The position numbers and the translations under genes are program-made. From positions 26,263,769 through 26,327,768 of the forward strand of contig OX387605.1 of the NCBI GenBank assembly GCA_947568835.1: a stretch of DNA of 64,000 nt. The letters run 5' to 3'. Origin of the DNA: Protonemura montana. Taxonomy: Eukaryota; Arthropoda; Insecta; Plecoptera; Nemouridae. Positions 46,001 through 57,799 of this stretch are shown in pieces (position 1 is the stretch's first letter; each line of letters opens with the position of its first letter). The notes beneath the pieces were generated by a model, which was not told the DNA's origin, did not search any database, and saw only the letters and a list, made by a program, of their open reading frames with translations.

Positions 46001-46980
46001 AGATCCACGCAAGATGTAGTTTGAGCCTGACCAGTAAAGCCGGACACGATAGAAGCGCTGTGAGTGTGAAATCCCACAATCAGGATCGCCGATATCCATC
46101 GCCAGATTGATAATCAGACTCATCGGGCTGCAAGAACGCCTAGAGTCTCTCGACGGTCGTCCCTTTGAACGCTCCCGGCCGGCCGCAGGGATTAACTTAT
46201 CATCAGTTTGTACAGCTTATTCCGCGTCGACGGCCGCCGGAGCCTATACCGCACCCCGGCGCGAAACGCACTCGACCAGCAACGCATGGCACGCACATAA
46301 GTGCGTCTCTCTCGCACTCGCAGCTGGCGCGTCTCAAAGAGACTCGTTATCAGCGAGCAAGTCGATTTTCTTGATTGAATTCGTGAAAAAGATAAATCGG
46401 GAAAAGTCGCCTCGCCTTGCGTGGACGATGACGACGATGACGCGGAGGCTGTACATCTCAACAGACTTTGTAATCGTTCGACAGGAAGTTAGAGACGCTG
46501 TACACACAACGCCCCGCGGCGAGCACCTTTGCGAATTAGCACACTCTTGCATAACGCTCTGGCACCTCGTAAAGGGCCCAGAGGCACCCTGCGATGGCAT
46601 TGTGTTCACACACGGCGGTAGCCCAATTTGTCCAGCGATCTGTAAGCTGGTCCCGATATGAGAGGGGGGGTTGGGGGGGGGGGGGTCGTTGTGTCGACAT
46701 GAACCACCGGTCACACGATGAAAGAGTTGAAGACGGAGAAACGAGTCCAGGAAAACTGGGATTTTGATGAAAAAACGATAATCCCCTTCCGTTGAACGAG
46801 CGTCCGATAATGATGATGATAACCATGTGAAAGGACGCTGAATAGCCCCAACATTCGGCAACTACAGGCAGTTGCCACATCGCGGTTTCACCCGACGTCT
46901 GAATTATGGCGCAAGGTTTCCGGCTATCAGTGATATTTGTTGCTTGGCTGACCGCGACGCAACGAGGATGAATAATTCGT
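43057..46980. other. Unique sequence, no gene recognised
   Basis: G tracts at 43957-43971 and 46665-46685 and a (GT)n near 44181. The missing 5' exon of ARID3 could lie here or beyond, but I found no EEQFKQ-type sequence. Confidence 0.4.
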
Positions 46981-46983
46981 CGG

Positions 46984-47092
46984 CCGTCAGGAGGCGATTG
47001 TTGGGATTGGTGGGATTGTTGGGATTGGTGGGATTGGTGGGATTGGTGGGATTGGTGGGATTGGTGGGATTGGTGGGATTGGTGGGATCTAG
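46984..47092. repeat. 9-bp minisatellite (GGTGGGATT)
   Basis: About 12 units with period 9, a few reading TTGGGATT. Confidence 0.85.
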
Positions 47093-47645
47093 GCTGCCCA
47101 CGCTGATAAGCGACTGCAATCAATCAGCAACACCGGCACTGGACGGGAGCAGAGGGCGCGTATCGAGACGCCGATCTGGCCGTGAGGTGCCGCGTGTTCC
47201 AAGCCCAGCGCGGTGCACTCTCACAGCTCACCCTATTAACGTCGCGGCTATCGCGGATAAGTTACGCGGCAATAAAAAAAATCATAACGGAACTAAAAAA
47301 CACTCTCCGAGCGTCCCGGCCGCCGAGAGACGTCGCCGTGTGGGAAACCCGAGTTCCCGTATTTCCGCCGATTAAAGTTATTAATTCAACAGCTCGGGTG
47401 GTCGGTCGACGTGGCCCCGTTCCGCTGCGACGCCCGGACTCGAACCTGGGATATGCAACGCGACGGCAGCGGGGTGCTTTACGACGCTGTGTAGACCCAA
47501 GGTGCGATAAAAGAGCGATACAAACTTTACTTTGTTGAACACCATTTTCCTTCAACATTTTTAACTTCTCTGATAAATCTACCCATCCCTCGCTTCTCAT
47601 TAGCAAGACTAACAGACAATGTCAGTGATGTCTTATCCTTCAGAA

Positions 47646-50195
47646 GCGAGGTCCAACTCCTGTCCTGTGTCTCGGTGCTGACCAGAGATTCCTACCCTTG
47701 GCCAGTGGGAGTCATGGACAACTAACTACCTAGATCAGCAACCCTGGGCGAGGTCCAACTCCTGTCCTGTGTCTCGGTGCTGACCAGAGATTCCATCCCT
47801 TGGCCAGTGGGAGTCATGGACAACTAACTACCTAGATCAGCAACCCTGGGCGAGGTCCAACTCCTGTCCTGTGTCTCGGTGCTGACCAGAGATTCCTACC
47901 CTTGGCCAGTGGGAGTCATGGACAACTAACTACCTAGATCAGCAACCCTGGACGAGGTCCAACTCCTGTCCTGTGTCTCGGTGCTGACCAGAGATTCCTA
48001 CCCTTGGCCAGTGGGAGTCATGGACAACTAACTACCTAGATCAGCAACCCTGGACGAGGTCCAACTCCTGTCCTGTGTCTCGGTGCTGACCAGAGATTCC
48101 TACCCTTGGCCAGTGGGAGTCATGGACAACTAACTACCTAGATCAGCAACCCTGGGCGAGGTCCAACTCCTGTCCTGTGTCTCGGTGCTGACCAGAGATT
48201 CCATCCCTTGGCCAGTGGGAGTCATGGACAACTAACTACCTAGATCAGCAACCCTGGGCGAGGTCCAACTCCTGTCCTGTGTCTCGGTGCTGACCAGAGA
48301 TTCCTACCCTTGGCCAGTGGGAGTCATGGACAACTAACTACCTAGATCAGCAACCCTGGACGAGGTCCAACTCCTGTCCTGTGTCTCGGTGCTGACCAGA
48401 GATTCCTACCCTTGGCCAGTGGGAGTCATGGACAACTAACTACCTAGATCAGCAACCCTGGACGAGGTCCAACTCCTGTCCTGTGTCTCGGTGCTGACCA
48501 GAGATTCCTACCCTTGGCCAGTGGGAGTCATGGACAACTAACTACCTAGATCAGCAACCCTGGGCGAGGTCCAACTCCTGTCCTGTGTCTCGGTGCTGAC
48601 CAGAGATTCCATCCCTTGGCCAGTGGGAGTCATGGACAACTAACTACCTAGATCAGCAACCCTGGGCGAGGTCCAACTCCTGTCCTGTGTCTCGGTGCTG
48701 ACCAGAGATTCCTACCCTTGGCCAGTGGGAGTCATGGACAACTAACTACCTAGATCAGCAACCCTGGACGAGGTCCAACTCCTGTCCTGTGTCTCGGTGC
48801 TGACCAGAGATTCCTACCCTTGGCCAGTGGGAGTCATGGACAACTAACTACCTAGATCAGCAACCCTGGGCGAGGTCCAACTCCTGTCCTGTGTCTCGGT
48901 GCTGACCAGAGATTCCTTCCCTAGGCCAGTGGGAGTCATGGACAACTAACTACCTAGATCAGCAACCCTGGGCGAGGTCCAACTCCTGTCCTGTGTCTCG
49001 GTGCTGACCAGAGATTCCATCCCTTGGCCAGTGGGAGTCATGGACAACTAACTACCTAGATCAGCAACCCTGGGCGAGGTCCAACTCCTGTCCTGTGTCT
49101 CGGTGCTGACCAGAGATTCCTACCCTTGGCCAGTGGGAGTCATGGACAACTAACTACCTAGATCAGCAACCCTGGACGAGGTCCAACTCCTGTCCTGTGT
49201 CTCGGTGCTGACCAGAGATTCCTACCCTTGGCCAGTGGGAGTCATGGACAACTAACTACCTAGATCAGCAACCCTGGGCGAGGTCCAACTCCTGTCCTGT
49301 GTCTCGGTGCTGACCAGAGATTCATTCCCTTGGCCAGTGGGAGTCATGGACAACTAACTACCTAGATCAGCAACCCTGGGCGAGGTCCAACTTCTGTCCT
49401 GTGTCTCGGTGCTGACCAGAGATTCCTTACCTTGGCCAGTGGGAGTCATGGACAACTAACTACCTAGATCAGCAACCCTGGGCGAGGTCCAACTCCTGTC
49501 CTGTGTCTCGGTGCTGACCAGAGATTCCTACCCTTGGCCAGTGGGAGTCATGGACAACTAACTACCTAGATCAGCAACCCTGGGCGAGGTCCAACTCCTG
49601 TCCTGTGTCTCGGTGCTGACCAGAGATTCCATCCCTTGGCCAGTGGGAGTCATGGACAACTAACTACCTAGATCAGCAACCCTGGGCGAGGTCCAACTTC
49701 TGTCCTGTGTCTCGGTGCTGACCAGAGATTACTTCCCTTGGCCAGTGGGAGTCATGGACAACTAACTACCTAGATCAGCAACCCTGGGCGAGGTCCAACT
49801 CCTGTCCTGTGTCTCGGTGCTGACCAGAGATTCCTTACCTTGGCCAGTGGGAGTCATGGACAACTAACTACCTAGATCAGCAACCCTGGGCGAGGTCCAA
49901 CTCCTGTCCTGTGTCTCGGTGCTGACCAGAGATTCCTACCCTTGGCCAGTGGGAGTCATGGACAACTAACTACCTAGATCAGCAACCCTGGGCGAGGTCC
50001 AACTCCTGTCCTGTGTCTCGGTGCTGACCAGAGATTCCATCCCTTGGCCAGTGGGAGTCATGGACAACTAACTACCTAGATCAGCAACCCTGGGCGAGGT
50101 CCAACTCCTGTCCTGTGTCTCGGTGCTGACCAGAGATTCCTACCCTTGGCCAGTGGGAGTCATGGACAACTAACTACCTGCATCAGCAACCCTGG
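47646..50195. repeat. 102-bp minisatellite, exactly 25 units, with higher-order pattern
   Basis: Unit starts GCGAGGTCCAACTCCTGTCC and contains CTCGGTGCTGACCAGAGATT. First and terminal unit starts (47646 and 50196) are exactly 25 periods apart with no net indel. Variants after GATTCC (TACCC, ATCCC) and at GG(G/A)CGAGG recur about every four units in the left half. Stops occur in the unit, so it is noncoding. Confidence 0.92.
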
Positions 50196-50199
50196 GCGA

Positions 50200-52387
50200 G
50201 GTCCTAGGTACACCACGGTCCCAGCTCTGACCATGACGAGGGTCGATTGCATTTCTTGTATAACGCTCTATAAATTAAATTGATTATAAAATGTATAATA
50301 CTTTATCCTCGGCCCTTGCTCAGCCGCTTGATCGAATTAATAACCTGCAATAAATAAGAGGTTTGCGGACCCTCGTCTGCTGTTAAGAAATTGACCGTCG
50401 AGTTGTGCCGCCCGGCAAAACACGTGGTCTCCATTGTAATTACCATTAGCTGTATTCGGAGAGAAATGCGATCGAATAAATCGAAAACAAAAGGTTTAAC
50501 GCATGTTGTTGTTGTTGCTGCTGCTATATCCATTCAATGTGTAGGTAGATGCTTTCATCTCATCCACAAATCCCCCGATAATAAACTTATAATTGGAAAA
50601 TATTGCCGAAAACCGAGGGACGTTCGGGCGGAGGTCGAATCGTATAAAATGATTAGGGTCCAGGTTATACACAACCGGGCATATGGCAGGCCTTAGCTAA
50701 CATGAAATGGGTCTTCTTTGCGACTTGATATAAATTTAGAGTTAATTAAATCTCCGTGGGTCTCCGTTCTGTGTTCACGCTCGTGTCATAATTCAAACGG
50801 TTTTATTATAACCAATAAAATATTATATTCCGTGCATTCGGAGGGCAAGACTTCTTTAATTAACCCCTCCCTTTTGGTCGGTTCTGTTCGAGCGATAAAT
50901 AATCCCGGCAGGAGCGTGTGTCGACCACTTGATAATTACAGGTTCGGATGCATCGATCGAGTCCATACGATTCATCACGTTGATTGGAAATGATTTGTCT
51001 TCGTCCAAATGAAATACGTCCACCGTATAAAACTATCAATTCGCAACGCAATCCGGCAAACCGATCACTGACCATGCGATCGCAGGTACACTCAGATACG
51101 CAAGCAAATCTCTCCATCGGTCACCAATCTAGGCCGTGCTAATAGCATTAATTGCCGCGATATCGTCTCATAAAGCCACGCGCGCACAAAATGTTAAACA
51201 CTCTTCAGCGCGTCTTCATGCCACAAGCAAAGACAGCTTCCCGACACGTGCACGTGCACGCACACGCACGACCCCCCAACCGCGCATCTCATCACCATTG
51301 TCCGCGGCAACAGCACTCCCGATGGCCGAACGCTTTGGATCAATTACAGCGCGTAGATTGGCCGGGCCCGGATCCGTTGCCCGGGCAACAGTTCCAAACG
51401 ATCGCATCACGCGGCGTTAATTTCCAAGCACATAAATCAAGGCTCGAAGTCAGGCCTCCCAGGTTCCGAGCCGTCGCTGCCCAATCATCGGTCCCATCTC
51501 GACAGAACACTCACCCGGGGTCGGCCCGGCGATTTGTAACGACAGTGTTATGTCCACTAAACAAGGACAACTCTAATCTGTAATTTATACTCCACACCTC
51601 CGTGTTTATACTTGTTTTACTGGCTGCTTGAGAGTCTAACAGTTACCAGAAGCCAAGCGCATACCATGATCTTGTAATACGACTGGCCATGCCTATAATA
51701 GTCAAGTGATAACAATAATAACATGGAGAGCGAGGATGGAAGCAAGTCTGCACTACACACATAGGTCCATGGTTGGGTTCAACTAGCAAGTAGTCAGGTA
51801 GCGCTGATTAGCGGACACATGCTAATGAATGCTAAGAATACTATGTCTGTGTCCGTATAGCAGCTACGGCGAGAGGACGGGTACTTAATTATGTAGCTAG
51901 AGCGATGTGGGAAGTATAAGTATCGGGGGGATGCAGTGCAGAGATCGGTCGCACATTTCATCGCGGCACCCGATCGACCGGCCGATTTATTGCGAGTAAT
52001 CGAAGAGGAAATGTTAAACAAAGCTGCGTTATCGGATTTGTAACTGTAATTGATATTAAAATTAAGATTTGTCGTAAAATGCAAGCGAAGCATGAATTGG
52101 CGTTCAGGTGAAAAGGACAGAACGGTTGCCGCAGCTTGTTAGACCCACTTTTTTGGGACAAATTTTCGAGCACGCGGCGAATAAAAACGATCGTGCGCAG
52201 CGCGTTTGTAATTATGTGCGATCGCTCGCTCGTCATCTGGAGCTTTGATTGGCTGTAAACTGCATAGCTTCGGACAAACGCCGCTGTAATTTTCCACGGG
52301 TAACACGAGACAACGTTCGCCTCCCCGCAATCACTCATCGCCTGCAAGTGTCTCGACAACTCACAAACATTAGCCGATAAATAGAAG
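50200..52387. other. Unique sequence, no gene recognised
   Basis: Rich in AATTA-type homeodomain-like words, as intergenic regulatory DNA often is, but no specific element can be supported. Confidence 0.35.
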
Positions 52388-53335
52388 CATCCCTCCAACC
52401 TCTCTCACAAACAGAACTGGTCATGTGTATGATGGTCACCCATCCATTACCTGACCCAGCACAGTGTTGCTTAACTTTCATCCCACCAACCTCTCTCCCG
52501 AACAGAACTGGTCATGTGTATGATGGTCACCCATCCAATACCTGACCCAGCGCAGTGTTGCTTAACTTTCATCCCTCCAACCTCTCTCACAAACAGAACT
52601 GGTCATGTGTATGATGGTCACCCATCCATTACCTGACCCAGCACAGTGTTGCTTAACTTTCATCCCTCCAACCTCTCTCCCAAACAGAACTGGTCATGTG
52701 TATGATGGTCGCTCATCCAATACCTGACCCAGCACAGTGTTGCTTAACTTTCATCCCTCCAACCTCTCTCCCAAACAGAACTGGTCATGTGTATGATGGT
52801 CACTCATCCAATACCTGACCCAGCGCAGTGTTGCTTAACTTTCATCCCTCCAACCTCTCTCCCGAACAGAACTGGTCATGTGTATGATGGTCGCTCATCC
52901 AATACCTGACCCAGCGCAGTGTTGCTTAACTTTCATCCCTCCAACCTCTCTCCCAAACAGAACTGGTCATGTGTATGATGGTCACTCATCCAATACCAGA
53001 CCCAGCGCAGTGTTGCTTAACTATCATCCCTCCAACCTCTCTCCCGAATAGAACTGGTCTTGTGTATGATGGTCACCCATCCAATACTTGACCCAGCGTA
53101 GTGTTGCTTAACTATCATCCCTCCAACCTCTCTCCCGAATAGAACTGGTCATGTGTATGATGGTCACCCATCCAATACCTAACCCAGCGCAGTATTGCTT
53201 AACTTTCATCCCTCCAACCTCTCTCCCGAACAGAACTGGTCATGTGTATGATGGTCACCCATCCAATACTTCACTCAACGCAGTGTTGCTTAACTTCGGT
53301 GATCTCACGAGGACCTGTGTTACCAACAGGACAAA
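52388..53335 (-). mobile_element. 5S-like 91-bp array, copy G, about 10 units, with extended 5S head
   Basis: About ten minus-strand units with no SINE body at the left end. At the right end the sequence continues, on the minus strand, GTCCTCGTGAGATCACCGAA, matching the 5S rRNA region before box A better than any internal unit. Confidence 0.82.
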
Positions 53336-53990
53336 CAGTTCTGTGTAAATGAAGTAACCCGGACAAGTGCCCAAAGAGTGACCGATGCAGTTTTGCAAAT
53401 GAGCCGGTTACTACAAACCTCCCCGTCGCATCTCGAGGACGCAACTCAACCAAAGCCGCGGCATCGTCGTAATTAATTCGTTTATCAAAACCTTCCCTCG
53501 ATGCACTTCGGTGCACTTCACTGCAGTCAGACAATCGAACAAATCGCACCAATCTAACGGGCCTTGTTGTTGATATTGTTGCATTCCTTGCCAACGCATT
53601 GTAAACCACCGAGGTGCTGCATGTAAACCCACTCACCATTCAGCATAAAGAAAACATTTAGCAATAATCTTAAGTAATAAATCCAGATGCAGCATCAATA
53701 TTCAAGTAACTCACGGGTCCAGGCATCTCATCTCCAGCACACTAGCATCGAGTTGGCTTTTAATTGTAAGCGTCGCTGGATGATTGATTGCACCCAGCGA
53801 TATTACCAGCTCGTTTCAACACTCACATGACCAGTCTTTGCAACGCTAACTCGACAATTATTTTGTCTGCTTTTTGTCTAGCTAAGTGGATATTAGGTAA
53901 ATTAGATTGAAAACCAAGCGAGCGCTGGTTGGACCATTATAATGCTGTTATCACGAGTTGACGGGCCTCGTTGCGAATAGCACAACTGAC
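53336..53990. other. Unique sequence
   Basis: Nothing recognised. Confidence 0.35.
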
Positions 53991-53992
53991 CT

Positions 53993-54195
53993 GCACTTGC
54001 ACTGAACTTCCAGCACTTGGACTGAACTGCCAGCACTTTGATTAAACTGCCAGCACTTGGACTGAACTTCCAGCACTTGGACTGAACTGCCAGCACTTTG
54101 ATTAAACTGCTGGCACTTGGACTGAACTTCCAGCACTTGGACTGAACTTCCAGCACTTGGACTAAACTGCCAGCACTTTGATTAAACTGCCAGCA
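53993..54195. repeat. 20-bp minisatellite, about ten units
   Basis: Units CCAGCACTTGGACTGAACTT and CCAGCACTTTGATTAAACTG alternate irregularly. Confidence 0.85.
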
Positions 54196-54432
54196 ATCGA
54201 CGCCTCGTCGATGATGTCAGGTCTTTGATAGCACAGACGCTCTGATCGCTGATTGGTCAGTGAGCTGCCAGCATCGGGAGAATTTAATTGCAATCATTCA
54301 CCGCGTGTGGTCGACGTTTTATACCACGCTCAACGCGAGTGATTTAAACGCGCGATTGTAAATTATTTTTTCAATTAACTGCGAGAGTAAAATCTGCCGC
54401 GTCGCCCGGTGCGTTTTATCGTCGCACGAGGG

Positions 54433-55238
54433 CATGCAGGTATTGGATCGGTGACCATCATACACATGACCAGTTCTGTTCGGGAGAGAGGTTGGAGGGA
54501 TGAAAGTTAAGCAACACTGCGCTGAGTCAGGTATTGGATCGGTGACTATCATACACATGACCAGTTCTGTTCGGGAGAGAGGTTGGAGGGATGAAAGTTA
54601 AGCAACACTGCGCTGGGTCAGGTATTGGATGGGTGACCATCATACACATGACCAGTTCTGTTCGAGAGAGAGGTTGGAGGGATGAAAGTTAAGCATCACT
54701 GCGCTGGGTCAGGTATTGGATGGGTGACCATCATACACATGACCAGTTCTGTTTGGGAGAGAGGTTGGAGGGATGAAAGTTAAGCAACACTGCGCTGGGT
54801 CAGGTATTGGATGGGTGACCATCATACACATGACCAGTTCTGTTCGGGAGAGAGGTTGGAGGGATGAAAGTTAAGCATCACTGCGCTGGGTCAGGTATTG
54901 GATGGGTGACCATCATACACATGACCAGTTCTGTTTGGGAGAGAGGTTGGAGGGATGAAAGTTAGTACAGCAACTTCACTCGCCTTGCTTATCAACCTCT
55001 CGACAGCATGGATTTGTGGAGGAATCCTGTTGTTCGAGTTGTACCGTCCTTCGGAAGGGCCGTTAAGCCGGTGGTCCTCTTGGTGCTCTTCGACAGGAGT
55101 AGGCTACGTGCCGGCACCGGGTTTCCCCTCCTCCCTTCTAGGCTAGGTTAGGTTCATTATCATCCACTCATTCACCGACGCCATTAGACCTGTGCCGCAT
55201 GGCACGTTGTCAAAACATTGCGTCGTTAAACACCACAA
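54433..55238 (+). mobile_element. 5S-headed SINE, copy H (about six units plus body)
   Basis: Six plus-strand 91-bp units lead into a complete body (54960-55238) ending AAACACCACAA and an (AAT)n tail to 55256. Opposite orientation to copy G 1.1 kb away. This is the best-ordered copy for defining the family. Confidence 0.85.
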
Positions 55239-55259
55239 ATAATAATAATAATAATAAGA

Positions 55260-57630
55260 ACGCGTGTGTTGCTTTGGACAGCCCTCAGCCGGCCGACTCG
55301 GACCCTGATTGCCCGGGGAAAGAAGTGGGGGAAGCGCGGGCGTCATCCACGAAATATCGACCATTTATCATTAGAGGAACTCAAACCGTGGCCGTCCATT
55401 CTAATGCGAGTTCATATATATATTAGAAATAAATTATAAAATAACTATCATAATATTAAAACATTAGATCGATTATACGTTGCAACGACTGACACTTTCA
55501 TTATTTCGACTATCGCTTGTTCGGCAGATAAGCAGTGGATTTATTGGCTCGCAACAAAGTGGCCGTGGAGAGTAGTCTTATTAGAGTCGATGAGAACGGA
55601 CAGCGCAGAATATTACAATAAAATATTCTCTCCTCGGCGAGCGCATCTTAATGGGGTACTGCAGGCTTGAAGGCGGCCAGGTAAACGCTGTCGGGAGAGA
55701 GATCTAGGTCGTCGACCATTGGGGGCCCATAAAACCCGGGCATTACGCGTTGCACGGCGTTTACACGGCACTAAAAACACGGGGGCCCCACTTTTAAATA
55801 TATGCGAGCGTTTACCTATTAGAAATAATGCACCTCGCCCTCGATTTCAAAAAACAAAAAAAAACACATATACAACGACTCGAAATTATACGAAAAGCGA
55901 ACGCGGCACATTTCCTAGTAATTAAGAAGGTAATAATGCACCTTTCCTTCGGCCCGATTAGGGTAGTGAGATGAGTGGACGAGCTAATCGTTGCGACCGG
56001 CGACTGTTATGAGTGCGTCGTTACGAGCTGCTACCGCGTGGAGGTGCCAAGCCGCTCTCAGCTGGCGACGCCAACAAACTTTCCCAAGCTTTATTTGATT
56101 GAAAGCAACCAGCGAGCAGCCTCCGTTGAACGAGCACATCTAGTTTAACGACATTTCAAACCTAATTGATGGCGCCCTCATCCCCCATAGCCGCCTGCAA
56201 TTTGTTGCCGTCTCTCCGGCGAGCACGTAATCAAATAACTCCTAGAATCGTGTCTCATCCGCGTTAACGCCGCGTACTCGTCGGGTCTGATCGCTTTATT
56301 TGCGAGAACAGCTCGGCAAACGCCCTCCCCCCCCCCCCCCCCCCCCCCCCTCCTCACCCACGCGGCGCCGATCGACACAGATAATCGCCGACTAATTCAT
56401 CGCGGACGGGCACGCGACAACGGCGAGGGTCGTTGATTGGAGTCGGTCCCCCTTCGGCTAGGGCGAGCGAATTAAGATATCATTGTAAGTCTGGGGTCAG
56501 ACAAACTCACACCCGGTGAGATTCACGGTCAGTGGTAATAGAATGATCAACAATGCTATGTTATCATCACACATGTTTTCAGAATCCCACGATATGTTGC
56601 GACAACGCTGGTGAAATGTACACGACTTATTAAATGAACCCCTATGACGCTCCTTAATGGCGTTGTGTGTAAAGTCTCATTAAAAGCAGTCCTTGCGACC
56701 GACGCCGAGAATGTGCGTTACATTTGTGCGTTGTAGTGAATGTTGAAAAGCGCGAACAGAAACCCGCTGCGTCTTCTCGCGGTCTGCCGTTGGGCTGCTG
56801 TAATCTTATGCAAATCCAGTCGTTGGTCATCTCCCTGGTCGACCCCCGACCAGCTGCGATGGGGACAAACCGCTTGGCACAGATTGGCACAGAATGCAAC
56901 TCGGCAAACCACGGCGGGTTCGAGTTCCCTAGCGCGGTCCCCGTCGATCATCTCCACCGATCCTTGAATAATTCAGATCCCACTCGTCGAGAACTAATTC
57001 CAGGTGATGATTGCCATCATCGCAATCAAAGGTGTCGACCGACGTGACCCAGGCGGCATCAAAGAGAGTTAATTGATTCTTTGCACTTCATCGCAGCCCA
57101 CGCGTGACTCGAGTGTGTCGCTGAGTTGCTCACGGGTTTAGGTGTCGCATGGGATGCGTGCTAACGTGGATATTTACATTCGACTTACACGGCACGGAAC
57201 ACACAGGGATCCGTCATAATTAACCATGCGTGAGCAGTTGACGGTCTTCCACCTATGAAGCTTGTCACGTGTGTTGTGTGCACCGACGCCGACCAATTAC
57301 ACGTGTAATGTTTTAATCGACGGGGTGTGTCGTCGCCGATGAGAGAGAGCGCGCGGCGTGCGACAAAGGGATTCCTATTTGGGACATCTGTTCCCAATCC
57401 GGCGACTCGGGTCTGCTCCTACGCGGTCACGAGGGAGGAGAGATTGATAGATGTGCCTGCGTCATTTCACTTCTTCCCGACATCAGATGCCGAGTTTTCA
57501 TCGAGAATATTCCCTATTACCTGAATCGCAGGGCCTTCCCTTCATATGCTTGAAACAACTCGGCCATGTTTTCAAGAGAATCAAAATATTCACAATAAAA
57601 ATACCAGAAAAAAGCCGACGGAGGCCAAAA
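55260..57630. other. Unique sequence with a C tract
   Basis: Poly-C at about 56325-56350. No gene recognised. Confidence 0.4.
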
Positions 57631-57634
57631 AAAA

Positions 57635-57770
57635 AAACTTGCTAGAAATGGGAAAAAGGAACGTGACTTTTATGGAATCAATTTTCTACAACAAACTACC
57701 CACAAGATAAAGAAAACATCACTTAACAGGAAAAGCTTTCAGAGAATCGTCAAAGTCTTTATAATTCAGC
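57635..57770 (+). pseudogene. Possible LINE 3' end remnant
   Basis: A plus-strand frame reads NGKKERDFYGINFLQQ..., then KSFQRIVKVFII, recalling the YxxxxFYNxLP...SFKxxLKxFL end of LINE proteins. Weak and short. Confidence 0.3.
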
Positions 57771-57799
57771 ATTAATTTCATACCGTCTTAGTATATTCT

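Noticed and set aside
47425..47495. Minus-strand box-B-like GGTTCGAGTCC as a tRNA gene
   Set aside because: No box A at the right distance and no acceptor stem.
54955..55146. Recurrent small frame starting MKVSTATSLALLINLSTA
   Set aside because: The same frame appears in each SINE body copy, with no conservation of codon positions; it is a by-product of the repeat.
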